NCBI GenBank assembly: GCA_964440915.1
Contig: CAYTTV010000028.1
Span: forward strand, 1 to 48,838
Direction of reading: 5' to 3'
DNA: 48,838 bases
Source: CAMPJM01 sp964440915
GTDB taxonomy: Bacteria > Bacteroidota > Bacteroidia > Cytophagales > Cyclobacteriaceae
The position numbers and the translations under genes are program-made. Shown one piece after another: positions 15,522 to 23,917 of the stretch; within the stretch, counting starts at the first letter, position 1; each line of letters starts with the position of its first letter. The notes beneath the pieces are model-generated. The model made no database searches. It was not told the DNA's origin and saw only the letters and a program-made list of their open reading frames with translations.

Positions 15522-17204
15522 TTATCCTTTGGCGTATTTCTGCTTTCTATAATAATGCCTTCCCAAACCGTACAAGATAATCGCCACGATCGGCAAAACC
15601 AAGTTGATCAACTGCCATTTCAGCTTTTCGTTCTGAAGTTTTAATTTATCTAATGGCCTTATCTTAATTTCCTTCGACCTAGCGGCAATAATACCAGCAT
15701 CGTCCAAAAAATAACTCATGGTATTTACCAGTAAATCTCTGTTAGCAAAAGCGACTTGCATATAGGGATCATAGCCCAACTCATAAGGTGCGCCATTTTG
15801 TGGATTCACCTCATTCTTTACAAAATCGCCATCGGCAATCAGCAATATTTTGGAAGGCGCTCCTTCTTCACGAAATAGTGCTTTATTAGCAGAGGCAGGC
15901 AGTATTCTATTTTTATATAAAGAAGTGAAAGCCCCTTCTAAAAGATACCCTACAGGGTATGGGCCATTTTGAAAGTTTTCTGGTACCACATCCCTAAGAT
16001 CATTCAGATTGACCCTTACGGGCGCTGCCAAAGACCGGGCATATCTTGAAGTGTAAAGCAGAGGCGTTTTCTTGATGCCATCTGCCTTTACTGTGTCTAT
16101 GCTACTTACAAATCGCGTATATACAGCATCCAAATTCTTTACAGTTGGGTGTTGCCCAAAGTGATTGATGATGGGATAAAACGGCCAAGGTAAAACTCTG
16201 ATTTGCGGCTGATCGCCCATAAACCCTGTCACTACGGGATGCGCACCGGCATTCAAATCCTGAAGAAGGTTACTATTGATCCTTGCACCATACCTGAAAA
16301 GCATGTCTTCTAAGTTCAGCATTTTAGGAAAAGCGTAAGTACCATCACCTCCTGCGCTATCCATGCTCACCTGCATCATGTCTAGGAAGAACATAGCCTT
16401 TCCTCCACCCATGATGAACTGATCTATTTTGTATTTGTCTTGCTCAGAAAAAACCGTATCTGGCTTAGCCACAATAATAGCATCATAGTCTGTGAGGCTT
16501 TCTTTAGTCGGAAGATTTACATGGAAGAGATCGTAATTTTCTAATAGCACATTGGAAAGTCCAGCAATATTTATGGTGTCCAACTCTCCATGCCCCTCGA
16601 TCAAAGCTATTCTTTTCCTATCGGTCACGCTCAATGTCCTAATGGCGGAGATCAATTCATATTCAATTCCTTCTATGGACTGGTTGAGTCGCTCTTCTGA
16701 ACTTGCACCTTGGTTCCCTTTGAGCAGCATCACGGAAGTTTCCTTGCCTCCGTATGACACAATGGCCCCAGGAAAAATCAATTTTTCAATGTTCTTTCCA
16801 TCTTCTGTAGCGAAAAGATTAGTAGGCTGTATGCCCTTGTCTACAAGTGAAAGGTAAAACTCACCCCTTTCCTTGGCATCTGCCCCTTGACTGGGATCGA
16901 TAAACCTATAACGCACGTTGCGTCCCCCATACACACGAAATTCCTCCAATCGTTCCCTGATAGAATTTTGCAGGCGCTTGAATCCCGATGGGAAATCCCC
17001 TTCTAGGTACACATCGATATGTACAACCCCGTCCAGGTTTTTTAAGGTGTTTTTGGTAGCTTCGGTAATGGTAAATCTTTTCTCTTCAGTAAGGTCTATT
17101 CTAAAAAAAAACCGCTCTGCAAGAATGTTCAATACGATAAGCGCAGCCAATGCAACCCCTAATCTTATAAAAGCCGCTTTTCTCCTGTTTGTTTTTTCTA
17201 CCAT
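15522..17204 (-). CDS. gldG: Gliding motility ABC transporter substrate-binding protein GldG
   Basis: GldG is the membrane-anchored extracytoplasmic component that works with GldA and GldF in Bacteroidetes gliding. The 560-residue protein has an N-terminal membrane helix (about residues 11-30, IRLGVALAALIVLNILAE), a large periplasmic ABC_transp_aux-like domain starting with RIDLTEEKRFTITEATK, and a C-terminal helix (about 532-550, LINLVLPIVAIILYGLG) with a basic tail. Its start overlaps the end of gldF by 7 bases, implying translational coupling. The exact role of the Gld ABC transporter is not settled; some gliding Bacteroidetes lack it. Confidence 0.92.
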   Translation of the reverse strand: MVEKTNRRKAAFIRLGVALAALIVLNILAERFFFRIDLTEEKRFTITEATKNTLKNLDGVVHIDVYLEGDFPSGFKRLQNSIRERLEEFRVYGGRNVRYRFIDPSQGADAKERGEFYLSLVDKGIQPTNLFATEDGKNIEKLIFPGAIVSYGGKETSVMLLKGNQGASSEERLNQSIEGIEYELISAIRTLSVTDRKRIALIEGHGELDTINIAGLSNVLLENYDLFHVNLPTKESLTDYDAIIVAKPDTVFSEQDKYKIDQFIMGGGKAMFFLDMMQVSMDSAGGDGTYAFPKMLNLEDMLFRYGARINSNLLQDLNAGAHPVVTGFMGDQPQIRVLPWPFYPIINHFGQHPTVKNLDAVYTRFVSSIDTVKADGIKKTPLLYTSRYARSLAAPVRVNLNDLRDVVPENFQNGPYPVGYLLEGAFTSLYKNRILPASANKALFREEGAPSKILLIADGDFVKNEVNPQNGAPYELGYDPYMQVAFANRDLLVNTMSYFLDDAGIIAARSKEIKIRPLDKLKLQNEKLKWQLINLVLPIVAIILYGLGRHYYRKQKYAKG

Positions 17205-17935
17205 TTTCTGCTCGATAATATCATGTGAGTAATCAATAACATGACCGTTATGACACTAAAGAAATAGATCAAGTCACGCGAATCGATAAGTCCTTTGCTC
17301 ATAGAAGTATAATGATACAAAATCCCCATTTTTTCAATGAACAAAGAGGAACTTTGCCATACATTGATGGAAGCAAAGGAAGCAAAACCGCTATAAAAGA
17401 TGAAGCAAAAAAATACGGCAATGATAAATGCCACAATTTGATTTTCTGTGAGCGAAGAGGACAAAACACCAATGGCAGTAAAAACAGCCCCTAACAAAGC
17501 CAACCCAATATAAGAACCTACAATTCCGGCAGTATCCAGATTTCCTTCAGGATTGCCCAATTTGTAGATTGAAAAATAGTATATCAAAGTGGGAAGGATG
17601 GCAAACAATACCAATGTGAAAGAAGAAAGGTACTTCCCCATGATAATGGACCAGTCCGTCAATGGCCTTGTCATCAGCAATTCTATAGTACCTGCTCTTT
17701 TCTCCTCCGCAAATGTACGCATGGTAATGGCAGGAATGAGGAACATGAACACATAGGGACCCAAGGCAAACAGCGTGGTCATATCGGCAAACCCATAATT
17801 CAGAACACTCGTTTCGGGAAATACCCACATGAGCAACCCTATGCCTGTAAGGAACACCCCAATTACAATATAGGCAATCAGGGAATCGAGGAAGCTGTTA
17901 ATTTCTTTAATATAAATACTCCACATTATCTTCAA
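17198..17935 (-). CDS. gldF: Gliding motility ABC transporter permease GldF
   Basis: This ABC-2 type integral membrane permease has 245 residues with six hydrophobic segments. The first is near residues 15-40 (LIAYIVIGVFLTGIGLLMWV) and the last near 225-240. The conserved cytoplasmic block MRTFAEEKRAGTIELLMTRP, followed by MGKYLSSFTLV, is typical of ABC-2 permeases coupled to a NatA-like ATPase. It sits between gldA (15 bases upstream) and gldG (7-base overlap). With GldA and GldG it forms the Gld exporter. Confidence 0.92.
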   Translation of the reverse strand: MKIMWSIYIKEINSFLDSLIAYIVIGVFLTGIGLLMWVFPETSVLNYGFADMTTLFALGPYVFMFLIPAITMRTFAEEKRAGTIELLMTRPLTDWSIIMGKYLSSFTLVLFAILPTLIYYFSIYKLGNPEGNLDTAGIVGSYIGLALLGAVFTAIGVLSSSLTENQIVAFIIAVFFCFIFYSGFASFASINVWQSSSLFIEKMGILYHYTSMSKGLIDSRDLIYFFSVITVMLLITHMILSSRKW

Positions 17936-17950
17936 ACACTTTAGCTAATT

Positions 17951-18862
17951 CTATTTTGTGAGCTGTTGGAATATATCTTCCAAAGAATCCTTTTCCTGAA
18001 CCAGGCCTAACAAGGTCAGATTGTTGGCAGCGGCAAAATTAAAAATTTCACCACGTATATCTTTATTCGGAGTTGATTTGATTGCGAATTTGCCTTCTCC
18101 CAATGCTTTAACCTCAGATACGCCATCTATTTCCTGCAATAAATCTGGCGCTACAGGACCCGAAAACTCCACCTTGAGCGTAATCTGAGCCGCACTACCT
18201 GCATGTAGTTCCGATACCAGTTTATCGGCTACAATTTTCCCTTTATTGATGATGACAATCCTGTCACATAAAGCTTGAACCTCCTGCATGATGTGGGTGG
18301 AAAAAATCACTGTTTTATTCTTGCTGATGGTTTTAATCAATCCCCTTATCTCCAATATCTGATTGGGATCAAGCCCTGTTGTAGGTTCATCCAGTATAAT
18401 TACCTGAGGGTCGTGAATCAGCGCCTGTGCAAGTCCTACCCTTTGTCTATATCCTTTAGAAAGTGTCCCAATTTTTTTGTGCTGCTCCCTTTCTAGCCCA
18501 CACAATTGCACCATTTCCGCCTTTCTTTCTTTTAGTTGCTTTCCCCTCAGGCCATGTATTTCACCTATGAAACTCAAGTATTCGTGGATATACATTTCCG
18601 TATACAGAGGGTTGTTTTCAGGTAGGTATCCTACGATTTTTTTCACCTCTAGCGCATTTTCTGTCACATCATGGCCACCGACTTTTACCGTTCCCGAAGT
18701 TGGCGGCACATAGCCAGTTGCTATTTTCATTGTAGTAGATTTTCCGGCACCATTGGGTCCTAGAAAACCTAAAATCTCCCCTTCTGCAACCGAAAAGGAA
18801 ATTCCGTCTACCGCAGGTTGGCTCCCATAAACTTTTCTCAATGATTCAACAACTATCGACAT
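17951..18862 (-). CDS. gldA: Gliding motility ABC transporter ATP-binding protein GldA
   Basis: This 303-residue ABC ATPase energises the GldFG transporter at the inner membrane. Walker A is GPNGAGKST (about residues 34-42), the signature LSKGYRQRVGLAQAL is near 130-145, Walker B is VIILDEPTTGLDP, and the switch His is in IFSTHIMQEV. The C-terminal ~80 residues are the extra domain seen in GldA. In Flavobacterium johnsoniae gldA is separate from gldFG; here the three genes are contiguous. The start MSIVVESLRKVYG is natural. Generic ABC-2 ATPases look similar, but the neighbours settle the name. Confidence 0.92.
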   Translation of the reverse strand: MSIVVESLRKVYGSQPAVDGISFSVAEGEILGFLGPNGAGKSTTMKIATGYVPPTSGTVKVGGHDVTENALEVKKIVGYLPENNPLYTEMYIHEYLSFIGEIHGLRGKQLKERKAEMVQLCGLEREQHKKIGTLSKGYRQRVGLAQALIHDPQVIILDEPTTGLDPNQILEIRGLIKTISKNKTVIFSTHIMQEVQALCDRIVIINKGKIVADKLVSELHAGSAAQITLKVEFSGPVAPDLLQEIDGVSEVKALGEGKFAIKSTPNKDIRGEIFNFAAANNLTLLGLVQEKDSLEDIFQQLTK

Positions 18863-19127
18863 CAGGAATATTTATTCAACTAAGATTTACGCTAAAATAA
18901 AGAATTGCCAAAATAACGAAAGAGTAAGCGTAAAACAATATAAGTCTTGGCCAATTATTGACCGGTATCCTGAGACAAGTAACGAAAAGGAGACTTTACA
19001 TGAGTTATTACGGGTTTTCAATGCAATTATCCATGCATTTTTATGTCTCATCCAAAACCGCTGTGCAAAAGATCTAATTTTGGGCCTATTTTTAAAGCTT
19101 ACCAAAGCACCTGCTTATATTTTTATA

Positions 19128-19135
19128 TAAGTTTG
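19128..19135 (+). promoter_or_regulatory. Candidate -7 element of the PagL-like gene
   Basis: TAAGTTTG matches TAnnTTTG and lies 25 bases before the chosen ATG at 19160. It supports that start over the ATG at 19043, which would lie upstream of this promoter. Confidence 0.45.
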
Positions 19136-19159
19136 CACTTCAAAAGTATTGATTTCTTA

Positions 19160-20266
19160 ATGCATCGTTTTAGGGTTTTACTTTTTTTCCTTTCCATACT
19201 GCTTTCAACTGCTGGCCATAGCTATGGGCAAACGGTTGCCCCTATAAAGCCCTATACTTATAGCGTAGGCGGTAGTATCAGTAAAGGTTTTATCGCAGCG
19301 CATGATACTAAAATGAGGCACTTGGCTGTAAGCCATCCTGAAGGATTCAGCCTATGGGCAAAAAAACATACTTATGGATATGGTGACTGGGAAAAAGCAC
19401 TCAAATATCCCGACATAGGCATAGTGTTCGACTATTTTGATTATAAAAATGAGGTTCTGGGCCATTCAGTTGCTACTACTGCTTTTATAGATTATTACTT
19501 AACGAGAACAGCTAGGAGTTCATTCATTTTCCAATTTGGCGTTGGGCTTTCTTATGCTTTCAATCCTTACGACAAACAGGAGAACAACAAAAACATTGCG
19601 GTTGGAAGCCCCATAGCATATTCCCTTCGTGCACAACTGTCATACAACCGGCAGATAGTAGACCGCTTAAATCTTATGCTGGCTCTTCGACTCACACATT
19701 ATTCCAATGGTGCTTTCGCCCTGCCCAATAAAGGAATTAATATTCCAACTATGGATTTAGGATTTTCATATACACTTAATAAAGATAAACCTGAATATCA
19801 GTATTTCTCTGCTCTGCCTAAGATCAATGATGACATTCGATTCAATTTTTTTATGGCCACTGGGCTGAAAGAAGTGACCATTGACGGTAAAAAATATCCT
19901 TTTATAACCGCTTCGTTTTATACTTCTAAGCAAGTTTCCTTGTTAAATAGCTTTAATTTAGGTGTAGATTATTTTCATAGCTGGGCCACGAAAGAGGAAA
20001 TTGCCATAGATCGCGATTTGGAATCAAAGGATTTGGATTTTAAACGCATCGGCTTAGTGGGGGGACATGAACTTCTTATAGGAAGACTTTCATTTCTCAC
20101 TCAGCTTGGCGTGTATGTGTATAGACCTTATAAAAGCGACAAGCCTATTTATCAGCGATATGGCTTGAAATATCAGTTCACGGAAAAGTTTTATGGCGGA
20201 GTATTTTTAAAGTCGCATTATGGAAAAGCAGAAGCAGTGGAATGGGGTATTGGTATAAGATTTTAG
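19160..20266 (+). CDS. Acyloxyacyl hydrolase / lipid A 3-O-deacylase (PagL-like)
   Basis: This is an outer-membrane beta-barrel protein of the PagL family that removes the 3-O-linked acyl chain of lipid A. From ATG 19160 it has 368 residues with a signal peptide (MHRFRVLLFFLSILL to SYGQ). An aromatic-rich strand pattern suits a barrel. The catalytic His-Ser pair is seen in LTHYSNGAF (H180 and S182). PagL of Pseudomonas is about 150 residues; the larger size here is usual for Bacteroidetes relatives. A longer frame from 19043 would place unrelated residues before the signal peptide. It is followed 11 bases later by a lipoprotein gene. Substrate specificity is inferred from the family. Confidence 0.8.
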   Translation: MHRFRVLLFFLSILLSTAGHSYGQTVAPIKPYTYSVGGSISKGFIAAHDTKMRHLAVSHPEGFSLWAKKHTYGYGDWEKALKYPDIGIVFDYFDYKNEVLGHSVATTAFIDYYLTRTARSSFIFQFGVGLSYAFNPYDKQENNKNIAVGSPIAYSLRAQLSYNRQIVDRLNLMLALRLTHYSNGAFALPNKGINIPTMDLGFSYTLNKDKPEYQYFSALPKINDDIRFNFFMATGLKEVTIDGKKYPFITASFYTSKQVSLLNSFNLGVDYFHSWATKEEIAIDRDLESKDLDFKRIGLVGGHELLIGRLSFLTQLGVYVYRPYKSDKPIYQRYGLKYQFTEKFYGGVFLKSHYGKAEAVEWGIGIRF

Positions 20267-20277
20267 CATTTTTTGAT

Positions 20278-21012
20278 ATGAAGAAAATCACAGCTTATAT
20301 TGGCGCAGCGGCTTTATTTTTTATGCTGGGATGCGATAATACAAACTTCGACTGTGTTAAAAAAGCGGGAGACAACACTACTGTGGCGCTTTCCCTGCCA
20401 CCCTTCCACTCAATCAATATCAATGACGGCATTAACGTGATCCTCAAGACTGGTAATTCTCAAGAAATATCACTCACTGCAGGGAAAAATCTTATCCCTG
20501 GCATTAAATTAAGTGTGGATGAAGATGGGTTTCTCAATATTTATAATGAAAACAGTTGTAATTGGGTCCGCACCTATAGGGATATCAATTTGCACCTTAC
20601 GTTAGATACCCTGTCTCACATCAATCACTATGGTTTTGGGCTTTTAAGCTCTGACGGTGTGGTCTCCTTCAATAAATTTTCTGTGAACATTAAGGACGGA
20701 ACAGGAGATGTAAGGCTCAAGATTGACAATGAAAGCTTACAAATAGTCAATAACTCCTTTGCCAATTGCTTCATTTCTGGCCAAACCCACAATTTTTCTG
20801 TAGGCCATTATTACAACGATGGTATTTGCCAAGCAGACGAACTTTCTGCTAAAAGAGTAAGCATAAACCACCTAGGCACCAATACTATAGCAGTAAACCC
20901 TTCCGAATCTTTGACAGGCTCATTACAGTCCAGTGGCGATATTGTTTATCGCGGCGATCCCCAAAACATCGATGTTAAAGTAACAGGAACAGGAAAATTA
21001 CGAAAGCAATAG
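20278..21012 (+). CDS. Head-GIN (DUF2807) domain lipoprotein
   Basis: The protein has 244 residues starting MKKITAYIGAAALFF, with a lipobox ending MLGC (Cys about residue 20), so it is a predicted lipoprotein exported across the inner membrane. The body is a repetitive beta-rich putative auto-transporter adhesin head-GIN fold, with LPPFHSININDGINVILKTG and later beta-helix-like repeats including SGDIVYRGDPQNIDVKVTGTG. The start at 20278 is chosen because the frame further upstream overlaps the preceding gene and lacks a signal. It is probably co-transcribed with the PagL-like gene. The function of this widespread Bacteroidetes family is unknown. Confidence 0.82.
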   Translation: MKKITAYIGAAALFFMLGCDNTNFDCVKKAGDNTTVALSLPPFHSININDGINVILKTGNSQEISLTAGKNLIPGIKLSVDEDGFLNIYNENSCNWVRTYRDINLHLTLDTLSHINHYGFGLLSSDGVVSFNKFSVNIKDGTGDVRLKIDNESLQIVNNSFANCFISGQTHNFSVGHYYNDGICQADELSAKRVSINHLGTNTIAVNPSESLTGSLQSSGDIVYRGDPQNIDVKVTGTGKLRKQ

Positions 21013-21328
21013 GTTTCTGATTAAGTCCTCTCCTTTTTGCTGCCTATTGTAAATTGGCTTTCTTGATGTCAGCCGTTCTTTACCTACTGTCAATTGCCAC
21101 TGCCTATTCTTATTTATGAAGTCTGACGTCTGCTGTCTTAAATCTCAAAACCCCTCAGAGTCCCAACTATTCTCCTACTTGATGACAACAAAGTGCTAGG
21201 TCATTGCCTGTTGCCCACGGCTCACTTTTATATCTGGCGTCTAAAGTCTAAAGTCCGGTCTTGCCTTCTGTCAACTGCTTATTGCCAACTTTGTCTAATG
21301 TCCAAAGTCTTAAATCTTCTGTTTCAAT
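21013..21328. repeat. Degenerate low-complexity intergenic repeats
   Basis: The 316-base spacer holds no gene. It is built from imperfect short motifs: GTCTAAAGTCTAAAGTC, CTGTCAACTGCTTATTGCCA, CTGTCAATTGCCACTGCCT and GTCTAATGTCCAAAGTC. Such words recur in spacers of many Bacteroidetes. They probably arise by slippage or local duplication. Confidence 0.6.
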
Positions 21329-22576
21329 CTAGCTCCTCACCTGCCCATTTCCTTTTATCAGCCATTTATAACTCGTCAGTTCTTCTAAGGCCATTGGTCC
21401 CCGGGCATGAAGCTTTTGAGTGCTAATACCAATTTCCGCTCCCAGACCAAACTGAGCACCATCGGTAAAAGCCGTAGAAGTATTGGCATATACCGCTGCT
21501 GCGTCTACTGCCTTCAGAAAGATATCCACATTGTTTTCATTTTCAGAAACAATGGCTTCGCTATGCTTGGAGCTAAATTTTGCAATATGCTCCAGTGCTC
21601 CTTCCAAATCTGCAACGGTCTTGATCGACATTTTCATGGCCAGAAACTCCGTACCAAAATGCTCGTCTTTCGCAGGATGCAGGAGTTCAGCAGGATATTG
21701 ACCCTTTAATTTTTCATAGGAAGGGGCATCAGCATATACCGTCACGCCCTTTTCAGCAGGTATTGCCATAATCGCAGTAAGATCATTTAGCCGTTTCTCA
21801 TGCATGACAAGGCAATCCAATGCATTACACACACTCACCCGTCTCGTCTTGGCATTATCAATAATGGCCTTTCCTTTTTCTAGGTCGGCAAACTCATCAA
21901 AATACGTATGGACTATACCTGCCCCCGTTTCTATCACAGGCACTTTTGCATTCTCTCTCACATAATTAATCAAACCCTGACTGCCTCTTGGAATGATGAT
22001 ATCGATATAACCAACCGCATGGAGCATTTCATGGGTTGCCTCGCGGTCCAGTGGCAACAGCTGCACGATATTTTCATCCACACCATTATTACTCAACACT
22101 TCATGAATGATCTTGACGATAGCTTGGTTCGAATCTTTGGCATCGCTCCCACCCTTTAGCACCAAAGCATTTCCTGACTTCAGGCAAAGAGAAAAAACAT
22201 CAAAAGTGACGTTAGGCCTAGCCTCATATATTATACCGATTACGCCCAGAGGTACCGATATTTTCTTAAGCTCCAAACCATTATCCAATGTCTGCTCACC
22301 AAGAACTTTACCCAATGGGGAAGGTAATTTTATAACATTACGGATATCAGCAGCAATTCCTTCGATTCTTTCCTTTGTCAATTTTAAACGATCGTACTTT
22401 GGATCCTCAGGACTCATTCTAGCCAAATCTTTCTCGTTTTCCAACAATATAGTGGCCGATTGCGCCACTATTCTATCCGCCAAATCGCTCAAAATTGCAT
22501 TGATCTTTTCTTCTGAGAGCAAATTCAGTTTCCTGCTTGCCTGTCTTACTTTTTCAAAGGTCTGCTGTAATGCCAT
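21329..22576 (-). CDS. proA: Gamma-glutamyl phosphate reductase
   Basis: ProA is the NADPH-dependent reductase that converts glutamyl-5-phosphate to glutamate-5-semialdehyde in proline synthesis. The 415-residue protein has aldehyde dehydrogenase fold motifs: LGVIGIIYEARPNVTFDVF, the GNALVLKGGSDAKDSN cofactor loop, DIIIPRGSQGLINYV, the catalytic cysteine in RRVSVCNALDCLV, and C-terminal TSTAFTDGAQFGLGAEIGISTQKLHARGP split between substrate and tetramer contacts. It follows proB by 16 bases on the same strand, so the pathway order proB-proA is kept in the transcript. Confidence 0.96.
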   Translation of the reverse strand: MALQQTFEKVRQASRKLNLLSEEKINAILSDLADRIVAQSATILLENEKDLARMSPEDPKYDRLKLTKERIEGIAADIRNVIKLPSPLGKVLGEQTLDNGLELKKISVPLGVIGIIYEARPNVTFDVFSLCLKSGNALVLKGGSDAKDSNQAIVKIIHEVLSNNGVDENIVQLLPLDREATHEMLHAVGYIDIIIPRGSQGLINYVRENAKVPVIETGAGIVHTYFDEFADLEKGKAIIDNAKTRRVSVCNALDCLVMHEKRLNDLTAIMAIPAEKGVTVYADAPSYEKLKGQYPAELLHPAKDEHFGTEFLAMKMSIKTVADLEGALEHIAKFSSKHSEAIVSENENNVDIFLKAVDAAAVYANTSTAFTDGAQFGLGAEIGISTQKLHARGPMALEELTSYKWLIKGNGQVRS

Positions 22577-22592
22577 TATATTCCATTAAATC

Positions 22593-23687
22593 TTATTGAT
22601 GAAACAAATATAAGTAATCATAATGTATTAAGGGTCTTTGGTTGGCCACACCTATTTTTTCCATGGCAATTTTTGCCCCGTACTCTGCTTTTCCTAATCC
22701 TAACTTCCCTCCTTGCTCATCCACTATTCTAATAATCTCTCCTCGAGTGAAATCCCCCTTTATATCGACAATCCCTATCGGCAACAAACTGATGATCTTT
22801 TTTGACAGCAGCGCTTTTTTCGCCCCTTCATTGATCACCACTTCCCCTTTTGAATAATTGTCGCTATGGGCTATCCATTTTTTTTGGTTATGCTTGGTAC
22901 GATCTGGCTCAAAATAAGTACCCCTAAGCCGCTTATGATAAAAGTCCAACAGTATATCGTCCCTTTTCCCGTTGGCAATAAAGACATGGATGCCTAAATC
23001 AGCAGATTTCTTCGCCATGCTCATCTTGGTGATCATGCCACCTCTGCCAAATGAAGATTTGGAAGTCGATACGTACTTACTCACCTCTGGCATCTTTCTC
23101 CCCACTCGCTCTATCAACTCGGCTTCTGGGTCGTCTGGGTGCCCTTTATATATACCGTCTACATTGGTGAGCAACAGCAGAGCATTGGCATCCACCATGG
23201 CCGCTACTAACCCTGCCAACTCATCATTGTCGGTAAACATGAGTTCGGTCACGGCAACAGCATCGTTCTCATTGATAATGGGTACAATGCCATATCTCAA
23301 CAACCCTGCAAGGCAACCTTTCATGTTCAGGTAATGCTTCCGATCCCTAAAGTCTTCTTTGGTGACCATGAGCTGGGCAATTTGGTGGCCTTCTTGCAGA
23401 AATAGCTCTTTGTAGGAACTTATAAGCTCGATTTGGCCTACCGAGGCCAATACTTGCTTTTTCACAATCGAATCGCCGCGATCCTCCATTTGAATGGACT
23501 TCCTACCAAAGGCTACAGCACCAGAAGTTACCAGCACCACTTGCACATTGTTTTCTCTTAGAAACACCATCTGCTTCACGAGTGAAGCCATCCGCACTTT
23601 GTCGGGAGAGCCATCTTCTTTTGTAAGAACGTTTGACCCTATCTTAATTACTACTAATTGCACTCCTGGATTCTTTTTTACGCCCAA
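22593..23687 (-). CDS. proB: Glutamate 5-kinase
   Basis: ProB phosphorylates glutamate in the first step of proline synthesis and is normally inhibited by proline. The amino-acid kinase domain covers about residues 8-260, with VVIKIGSNVLT, VLVTSGAVAFGRK, IINENDAVAV, FTDNDELAGLVAAMV, LLLTNVDGIY and GRGGMITKMSMAKKSADLG. The C-terminal ~90 residues (IAHSDNYSKGEVVINEGAK, DIKGDFTRGEIIRI, KLGLGKAEYGAK) are a PUA domain, so this is the long form of 364 residues. The start MGVKKNPGVQLVVIK is followed by an intact domain. Confidence 0.95.
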   Translation of the reverse strand: MGVKKNPGVQLVVIKIGSNVLTKEDGSPDKVRMASLVKQMVFLRENNVQVVLVTSGAVAFGRKSIQMEDRGDSIVKKQVLASVGQIELISSYKELFLQEGHQIAQLMVTKEDFRDRKHYLNMKGCLAGLLRYGIVPIINENDAVAVTELMFTDNDELAGLVAAMVDANALLLLTNVDGIYKGHPDDPEAELIERVGRKMPEVSKYVSTSKSSFGRGGMITKMSMAKKSADLGIHVFIANGKRDDILLDFYHKRLRGTYFEPDRTKHNQKKWIAHSDNYSKGEVVINEGAKKALLSKKIISLLPIGIVDIKGDFTRGEIIRIVDEQGGKLGLGKAEYGAKIAMEKIGVANQRPLIHYDYLYLFHQ

Positions 23688-23846
23688 CTTATGGTTTATA
23701 AGCTTTTGGCCATATGCCGCCCTAAAGTAAGGTTTTTCTCTGATCTACAAAAATGGATTGTGACAACCTTTAGAAGAAACCAAAAAACAATGCATGCACC
23801 CTTAAATTTTCCACCATACACAACTGACCTACAGCCAGCTTTATAA

Positions 23847-23862
23847 AAACTTTTAAAAGTTT
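23847..23862. promoter_or_regulatory. 16-base perfect palindrome between proB and the sugar transporter
   Basis: AAACTTTTAAAAGTTT is a perfect palindrome 56 bases before the sugar transporter start and 160 bases before proB. It is AT-only apart from one C and one G, so chance is possible, but the position suits an operator. Confidence 0.35.
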
Positions 23863-23917
23863 AGAGATTAGAGAATTTCGTTTAATTTTAAGCACTAACT
23901 AACCAAAGCAATTACGA

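Noticed and set aside
19043..19159. Extended N-terminus of the PagL-like protein
   Set aside because: The added residues would precede a good signal peptide and lie upstream of the candidate promoter.
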